Assembly: GCA_031316255.1 (NCBI GenBank)
Contig: JALDQW010000001.1
Location: forward strand, 434,001-498,000
Length of the DNA: 64,000 bases
Source: Nitrosomonas sp.
GTDB lineage: Bacteria > Pseudomonadota > Gammaproteobacteria > Burkholderiales > Nitrosomonadaceae
Direction of reading: 5' to 3'
Both the position numbers and the translations under genes were made by a program. Positions within the stretch are counted from its first letter, which is position 1, and every line of letters starts with the position of its first letter. Positions 58,751 to 64,000 of the stretch are shown here, piece by piece. Under the pieces are notes generated by a model. That model worked only from the letters and a program-made list of their open reading frames with translations, had not been told where the DNA came from and made no database searches.

Positions 58751-60001
58751 TTATTTCAAACGCTCTATCAACGCTTCGCCGAAGCTTGAGCAAGATACCT
58801 TCTGCGCACCCGGCATCAAACGTGCAAAGTCATACGTCACGATTTTGTCTTGGATTGTACTCTCCATAGCCCGAATTATCATATCCGCCGCTTCAATCCA
58901 TCCCATATGCCGCAACATCATTTCCGCAGACAGAATAATTGAACCCGGATTAACTTGGTCCTTACCTGCATATTTCGGTGCAGTCCCGTGTGTCGCTTCA
59001 AAAATTGCCACTGAATCACTCAAATTTGCCCCTGGTGCAATGCCGATGCCCCCAACCTGTGCAGCTAACGCATCTGAAATATAGTCCCCATTCAGATTCA
59101 TTGTTGTCACCACATCATATTCTTCGGGGCGCAACAAAATTTGCTGTAAAAACGCATCGGCAATGACATCTTTGATAATAACGCCGCCATTCTCTTCGGG
59201 AAGCTTCATCCATGGACCACCATCCAGAAGTTCCGCACCGAACTCCTTTGCTGCAAGCGCATATCCCCAGTTTTTAAATGCCCCTTCGGTAAATTTCATA
59301 ATGTTACCCTTGTGCACCAGGGTCACAGACTTTTGCTTATTATCTATTGCGTACTGAATTGCCTTTCTGACAAGCCGCTCAGTGCCTTCCTTTGAAATCG
59401 GCTTGATACCGATACCCGAAGTATCCGGAAAGCGAATTTTATTAACACCCATTTCTTTTATCAGAAAATCAATGACTTTCCTTGATTCCGGCGATTCAGC
59501 CTCCCATTCGACGCCGGCATAGATATCCTCTGAGTTCTCGCGAAATATCACCATATCGGTTTTTTCCGGGTTTTTGAGCGGACTTGGCACACCCTTGAAA
59601 TATCGCACAGGCCGCAAACAAACATAAAGATCCAGTTGCTGCCGCAAAGCCACATTAATTGATCGAATTCCTCCTCCGACGGGTGTGGTCAATGGCCCTT
59701 TGATAGAAACCACAAATTCTTTCGCCGCTTCCAATGTTTCATCAGGAAGCCAAACATCCCGACCGTAGACTTGGGTTGACTTCTCACCGGCATATATCTC
59801 CATCCATGCTATTCTACGTTGATTGTTATATGCATTGGCAACAGCTGCATTAACAACTGCCTGCATTACTGGCGTAATATCTATGCCGATACCATCTCCT
59901 TCAATGTAAGGAATAATCGGATTATCCGGCACCTTTAGCGTTAGATCCTGATTGACTTGTATTCTTTCACCACCATCGGGTATTTTTATATGCTGATACA
60001 T
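58751..60001 (-). CDS. icd: Isocitrate dehydrogenase, NADP type
   Basis: The 416-residue TCA-cycle enzyme converts isocitrate to 2-oxoglutarate. Visible are [20 protein letters not shown] (N-terminal nucleotide region), the substrate serine region [17 protein letters not shown], and the metal- and NADP-binding [20 protein letters not shown] and [20 protein letters not shown]. Full length with a normal start. Confidence 0.97.
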   Translation of the reverse strand: MYQHIKIPDGGERIQVNQDLTLKVPDNPIIPYIEGDGIGIDITPVMQAVVNAAVANAYNNQRRIAWMEIYAGEKSTQVYGRDVWLPDETLEAAKEFVVSIKGPLTTPVGGGIRSINVALRQQLDLYVCLRPVRYFKGVPSPLKNPEKTDMVIFRENSEDIYAGVEWEAESPESRKVIDFLIKEMGVNKIRFPDTSGIGIKPISKEGTERLVRKAIQYAIDNKQKSVTLVHKGNIMKFTEGAFKNWGYALAAKEFGAELLDGGPWMKLPEENGGVIIKDVIADAFLQQILLRPEEYDVVTTMNLNGDYISDALAAQVGGIGIAPGANLSDSVAIFEATHGTAPKYAGKDQVNPGSIILSAEMMLRHMGWIEAADMIIRAMESTIQDKIVTYDFARLMPGAQKVSCSSFGEALIERLK

Positions 60002-60187
60002 CGTATCTCCAGAAATAATTGTTCATGACAGTTATACCATTACTCCATCCAAAAGGTCATACCGCTCGCTACGGTAACACCCTATATGGTGCTTGCATTC
60101 AACTAACTGCTGCATGGGATAAACCGGCACACCATTTTACGAATTTCATTCACCAGATTCTTACAAACTACACCATGAAGTTCTTAA

Positions 60188-60667
60188 CTACTCCGTTCTG
60201 ACACGCAATGTCATGGTGTCATTGGATTGAATAACATCAATTTTACGCAAGAAGTTCTGTCCGAGCAGCGCCATATCACCGTGCAAACCAACCGATACAT
60301 GCAAACCGTTAATCACGATACCACCAGCTTCAACAATCTGATCGAACACCATTTCTCCATGAACAACACCACCGGCTGTAGTAAAACTCGCCGGCCTGCC
60401 TTTTGGCAAGCTTGCCTGTCGCGCAAGTTCCGCGCCAACTGATACTACACTTGCGCCTGTATCGACAAGAAATTTGACTGGGTATCCATTTATTGAGCCG
60501 GGTACATAATAATGCCCGTCCCATGATCTTGAAATAACCACCTCACCGCTTTCCAAATCACTTTGTGCAATAGAAACTCTCGGCTCCAGTTGGGTATCAA
60601 AGTAAAGATAAGCCATTGCAAAAATCGTGATCCAGATTACCAGTACACTGATAAACCCTTGAACCAT
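60188..60667 (-). CDS. Retropepsin-like aspartic protease, membrane anchored
   Basis: A 159-residue protein: one N-terminal membrane helix (ISVLVIWITIFAMAYLYF), then a single retropepsin-like lobe with the catalytic FLVDTGASVVSVGAELA near residue 88. A flap-like VHGEMVFDQIVEAGGIVING and ALLGQNFLRKIDV follow. It fits the bacterial clan AA family with a single DTG site, probably active as a dimer facing the periplasm. Natural substrates are unknown. Confidence 0.85.
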   Translation of the reverse strand: MVQGFISVLVIWITIFAMAYLYFDTQLEPRVSIAQSDLESGEVVISRSWDGHYYVPGSINGYPVKFLVDTGASVVSVGAELARQASLPKGRPASFTTAGGVVHGEMVFDQIVEAGGIVINGLHVSVGLHGDMALLGQNFLRKIDVIQSNDTMTLRVRTE

Positions 60668-60829
60668 AAACTATGTTTCTTTTACTTGTGTTTTTATAAT
60701 AAACACCCTGTAGTATAGACAATACTGTAATCTATAATTTAATAACTTCTCTGTCGGCGTGAACAACTTGTTTATTTATTATAATTCATAATAGTAGCCA
60801 TACATTCATTTCAACGTATTTAACATCCC

Positions 60830-61873
60830 ATGAATTTGCATCTCTTTATACCTTCGCTGTTTTGGTCAGACACCACATTTCCAGAAATTTACCAAGATCT
60901 GCCCTTATCTTCTTTAGAGAAACTTTTATCCAAATCCAAGGCAACTACCCATCCTGCATCTGACTATAACGCATGGCTCTGCCAAGCGTTCAATATAGAA
61001 AAACAGCTTGACTGGCCTATTGCCCCAATCATGTCGCAAACCGACAGGAGCAACCATGATGCCGCATCAAAATACGATTACTGGTTACGTGCAGACCCAG
61101 TTCACCTACGCGTCGAGCAAAATCATATCATGTTAGCCGACAGTCATGCTTTTGAACTTACCCAAGAAGAAGCAATACAGTTTACCGGTGTTATAAATCA
61201 GCACCTAAGAAATGACGATATAACATTTTTACCTTTTCATCCATATCGATGGTACATACGACTAACCAATACGCCCGAAATACTCACGCATGCATTGAAT
61301 TCAGCAGCTTGCAAAAACATTAACACCCTTCTGCCAACAGGAAAAGACAGTGTGAAATGGCATAGGATTTTTAATGAAATACAAATGTTATTGTATGATC
61401 ACCCGCTCAATCAGGTACGTATTGCCCGTAACCAGATTGCAATAAACAGTATTTGGTTCTGGGGAGGCGGCCATCTTCCCCAGTCCACTCATTCAGCTTA
61501 CACCCACATATGGAGTGATGAACCTTTTTCGCGAAGCTTGGCCAACATCAGCAATACTTCCAGTAACTTGCTGCCAGAAAACGTTGAAAATTGGTTAAGA
61601 GATAACAGGTCGGAAGATCAGCTCGTTATACTCAATACTTTACAGACCAGCGATATGTATAACCTTGCATTCGAATGGCGTGAAAATTTAAAGGCACTGG
61701 AAAAAGAGTGGTTCTCACCATTATATACTGCGCTGAAAAATAATCAGATTAATACGCTCAGGATTTCCACAATCAATGAAAATTTCTCCTGCGATTTCGT
61801 CATAAAGCGTAATGATCTCTGGAAATTCTGGACAACTATAAAACCATTGCCCTTTTATGCCGTTAGTCAGTAA
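60830..61873 (+). CDS. RpfE-like protein of unknown function
   Basis: A 347-residue protein without named domain motifs that I can confirm. Segments such as ADPVHLRVEQNHIMLAD, TFLPFHPYRWYIRL and INSIWFWGGGHLPQ resemble betaproteobacterial proteins often labelled RpfE-like or phosphoglycerate-mutase-like and usually placed near recJ. Its function is not established. The EAL gene follows; its more likely start is 55 bases downstream. Confidence 0.7.
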   Translation: MNLHLFIPSLFWSDTTFPEIYQDLPLSSLEKLLSKSKATTHPASDYNAWLCQAFNIEKQLDWPIAPIMSQTDRSNHDAASKYDYWLRADPVHLRVEQNHIMLADSHAFELTQEEAIQFTGVINQHLRNDDITFLPFHPYRWYIRLTNTPEILTHALNSAACKNINTLLPTGKDSVKWHRIFNEIQMLLYDHPLNQVRIARNQIAINSIWFWGGGHLPQSTHSAYTHIWSDEPFSRSLANISNTSSNLLPENVENWLRDNRSEDQLVILNTLQTSDMYNLAFEWRENLKALEKEWFSPLYTALKNNQINTLRISTINENFSCDFVIKRNDLWKFWTTIKPLPFYAVSQ

Positions 61874-61928
61874 TTATATTTTTGCTGTTATTCACAGCAT
61901 CTATAACATCATAAATACTGACTATAAT

Positions 61929-63437
61929 ATGCTAAACACAATCAAACCATTTATTGCTGCCAGCGGTGCCTTGTTTATGGCAACCATTCTGGTCATCATC
62001 AATCTCTATTTTAATGATATTGCTCTATTCTGGGTTGCTATACTATGGATTTTTCTTTTTATTGCCATTCTGGTGATGTTTGGACAATTTGTACATGCAG
62101 AAAAGGAAATTCATAATTACTCTTCTCAGTTAACCGCCAACAAAGAAAGATTGGCGAATGAAATCAAACATAGACTTTGGGCCGAAAAAACAACTGCTGA
62201 AGCCAAGGTAAAATCACAGATTGTTGATGAAAATTTCCCTGTTTTGCTGGCTTACTTCAACGTTGACCAACGCTGTCGCTATCACAACCGAATCTTCCGC
62301 AGGTGGTTTGGATTAAAACCCGATCAAATTGATGGCTTACTCTTGGAAGAATTCGCAAACGAAGAATTTTCTTCCAGTATTAAAAATAACTTAGAAGACA
62401 TTCTGTCTGGAAAAACGATCTATGAAGAACGTATCCTGAAATCCACAAAAGGGTTTCCTTATATCTTCAACGAACAGTATATTCCTCATCTGGATAGTAA
62501 AGGTAAAACGATAGGTTTTTATACGCTGCACACCCCGAACGCACAAGATAAAAAACGTATCGTTTCGCCAAGAAAAAACCAGAATGATCTGACAACGAAA
62601 CCGGAAACAGATCGCGACAATGCAAATGCCGTGAATAACACGGTTAATGAATCCTCCAAAGCCGGAATTACGGCAGATCGAATTGCTCAGGCCATTAAAG
62701 ATGGAGAATTCAATCTGTATTGTCAGAAAATAATTCCCCTTAATTCAGATGCCCAATCTGCAGTCCGCTATGAAATTCTGATTCGTATGGCCGAGGAAGA
62801 AAGCAATCTTATGCCTCCCGGTTCTTTCCTGCCTTTGGTTGATCAGTTCAAGATGATGCCACAACTTGATCGATGGGTTGTAAATCATATCATCAAATGG
62901 CTGGCATCACATTCCAAGGATAACAAGCCTATTTTTTGCTTGAATGTCGCCAAGGATACACTATGCGATAAAACATTTATCAATTTCATTCAAGAAAAGA
63001 TACAGCAATCTAAAATACCTGCAAATCTGTTATGTTTTGAGATTGAAGAACTCGATGCCAAAAGCAAACTTGATGAAACAATCTATTTCTCAGACAAAGT
63101 CCGGGAATTGGATTGTCTTGTTACATTATGTAGCTTTGGCCAGAGTGCAGCTTCAATAAATTTATTGAAAAAACTTAAAATAGATTTTCTGAAAATTGAC
63201 GGCGGCATTGTTTGCAACATGCTCTATGATGATGAAGATCTCGTGCGCATAAAAGGAATACACCAAATTGCACGTAAATTGAATATTATAACAATTGCTG
63301 AACTGGTCGAAACGGAAGAAACTATCGCCAAATTACGCGAAATCGGAATTGACTATGCTCAAGGATTCGGTATTGGCAAACCTTGTCCATTAGATACTCT
63401 AAATGACATCCCTCAGAACGAGAAATTGATTCAGTAA
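61929..63437 (+). CDS. PAS-EAL membrane protein, EAL domain degenerate
   Basis: Start at MLNTIKPFIAASGALFMATI (61929), 502 residues; an upstream ATG at 61857 overlaps the previous gene. Two N-terminal membrane helices, a short coiled coil, a PAS domain (about residues 85-200: FNVDQRCRYHNRIFRRWFGL) and a C-terminal EAL domain. The signature is EIL (VRYEILIRM). The usual DDFG motif reads CSFGQS, so both metal-binding aspartates are gone. AELVETEETIAKLREIGIDY and YAQGFGIGKP remain. It probably binds or senses c-di-GMP without hydrolysing it. Confidence 0.85.
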   Translation: MLNTIKPFIAASGALFMATILVIINLYFNDIALFWVAILWIFLFIAILVMFGQFVHAEKEIHNYSSQLTANKERLANEIKHRLWAEKTTAEAKVKSQIVDENFPVLLAYFNVDQRCRYHNRIFRRWFGLKPDQIDGLLLEEFANEEFSSSIKNNLEDILSGKTIYEERILKSTKGFPYIFNEQYIPHLDSKGKTIGFYTLHTPNAQDKKRIVSPRKNQNDLTTKPETDRDNANAVNNTVNESSKAGITADRIAQAIKDGEFNLYCQKIIPLNSDAQSAVRYEILIRMAEEESNLMPPGSFLPLVDQFKMMPQLDRWVVNHIIKWLASHSKDNKPIFCLNVAKDTLCDKTFINFIQEKIQQSKIPANLLCFEIEELDAKSKLDETIYFSDKVRELDCLVTLCSFGQSAASINLLKKLKIDFLKIDGGIVCNMLYDDEDLVRIKGIHQIARKLNIITIAELVETEETIAKLREIGIDYAQGFGIGKPCPLDTLNDIPQNEKLIQ

Positions 63438-63517
63438 ACAGCTTAAAAAGATACTGCGCGACAGTATTTAGAACATAAATACTGTCGCTTTCGATTGAAT
63501 AAAATGTGTAATGGTTA

Positions 63518-64000
63518 TCAAACCGCCTTGACCATACTTTCTACGACTTTTTTAGCGTCGCCAAAAATCATCATCGTTTTATCCATATAAAACAGATCAT
63601 TATCCAGACCCGCATAACCCACACCCATACTCCGTTTAACGACCATAACAGTGCGCGCCTTATGGGCCTCAAGAATAGGCATACCGTAAATAGGACTGCC
63701 GGGAACATTAGCTGCAGGATTAACCACGTCATTAGCTCCGAGTACCAGCACCACATCAGTATTCGAAAAATCGCTGTTAATTTCATCCATTTCTAGAACC
63801 TGCTCGTAGGGTATTTCCGCCTCTGCCAGTAACACATTCATATGTCCGGGCATACGCCCTGCGACAGGGTGTATGGCAAATCGCACATTGACACCTTTCT
63901 CTTGCAACATTTCAGCCAATTCCTTAACAGCATGCTGCGCTCTGGCAACAGCCAAACCATAACCCGGAATAATAATCACACTGTCTGCGTTACCCATCAA
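63518..64000 (-). CDS. pntB: NAD(P) transhydrogenase beta subunit, C-terminal part
   Basis: The last 160 or so residues of PntB, with the 5' part beyond the right edge. The NADP-binding domain III is clear: [58 protein letters not shown] and [19 protein letters not shown]. The membrane enzyme uses proton-motive force to make NADPH from NADH. The remainder of pntB and pntA should follow outside the window. Confidence 0.97.
   Translation of the reverse strand: MMGNADSVIIIPGYGLAVARAQHAVKELAEMLQEKGVNVRFAIHPVAGRMPGHMNVLLAEAEIPYEQVLEMDEINSDFSNTDVVLVLGANDVVNPAANVPGSPIYGMPILEAHKARTVMVVKRSMGVGYAGLDNDLFYMDKTMMIFGDAKKVVESMVKAV

Overview
The window looks like the chromosome of a betaproteobacterium, most likely Nitrosomonas or a close relative. 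That is inferred from gene neighbourhoods: petA-petB-petC followed by sspA-sspB, secA beside an M23 peptidase and a DciA-like gene, glyA-nrdR-ribD, clpS-clpA, an asnB of the exosortase/PEP-CTERM type, and moderate GC content. The genus is a guess; the class is fairly safe. All family assignments come from reading motifs and from memory of the families; no search was run.

Region 1 (1 to about 12950) is a mobile island ending at a tRNA-Thr(UGU). It carries an RP4/IncP-like Tra1 block in the RP4 order: traG (cut by the window edge), traI, traJ, an oriT with a recognisable nic region, traK, traL and traM, then an AlpA-like regulator. A conserved gene of unknown function lies beyond and is broken by two insertions: an IS21-family element (8-bp target duplication, transposase with an in-frame TAG) and a 314-bp non-autonomous element (5-bp target duplication). 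Removing both restores an exact 507-codon frame. Two unknown membrane or exported proteins, an IS6-family remnant and a second, decayed copy of the alpA-like gene fill the space up to the tRNA, whose 3' end faces the island.

Region 2 (13.0 to 28 kb) is core chromosome: ClpXP adaptor sspB and sspA, cytochrome bc1, SecA, an envelope peptidase, a DciA-like protein, a TPR lipoprotein, an RNase II-family enzyme, TonB, AroE, and a CBS-domain protein with a perfect FNR-type box upstream.

Region 3 (28.7 to 44.4 kb) is a complete type I-F CRISPR-Cas locus. A WYL regulator and a frameshifted HIRAN gene precede cas1, cas2-3, csy1, csy2, csy3 and cas6f. A ParD-like antitoxin and zeta-type toxin pair, with its own palindromic operator, sits between cas6f and the leader. 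The array has 71 identical 28-nt repeats and 70 spacers, every one 32 nt. A PIN-domain toxin gene with a 4-bp disruption of its start abuts the last repeat, with no antitoxin beside it.

Region 4 (44.4 to 64 kb) returns to core genes: a DHH phosphoesterase, asnB, glyA-nrdR-ribD, a DctP-type TRAP binding protein, clpS-clpA, a cold-shock protein, icd, a retropepsin-like protease, an RpfE-like protein, a degenerate EAL protein and the end of pntB. Among them is a NACHT-NTPase plus formylglycine-generating-enzyme-like (FGE) gene, a probable conflict or defence protein. It is split by one in-frame TAG inside an 18-bp duplication-like insertion.

The most interesting feature set is the defence region: a large, perfectly regular I-F array enclosed by toxin genes on both sides, which suggests an addiction layer around the CRISPR locus.
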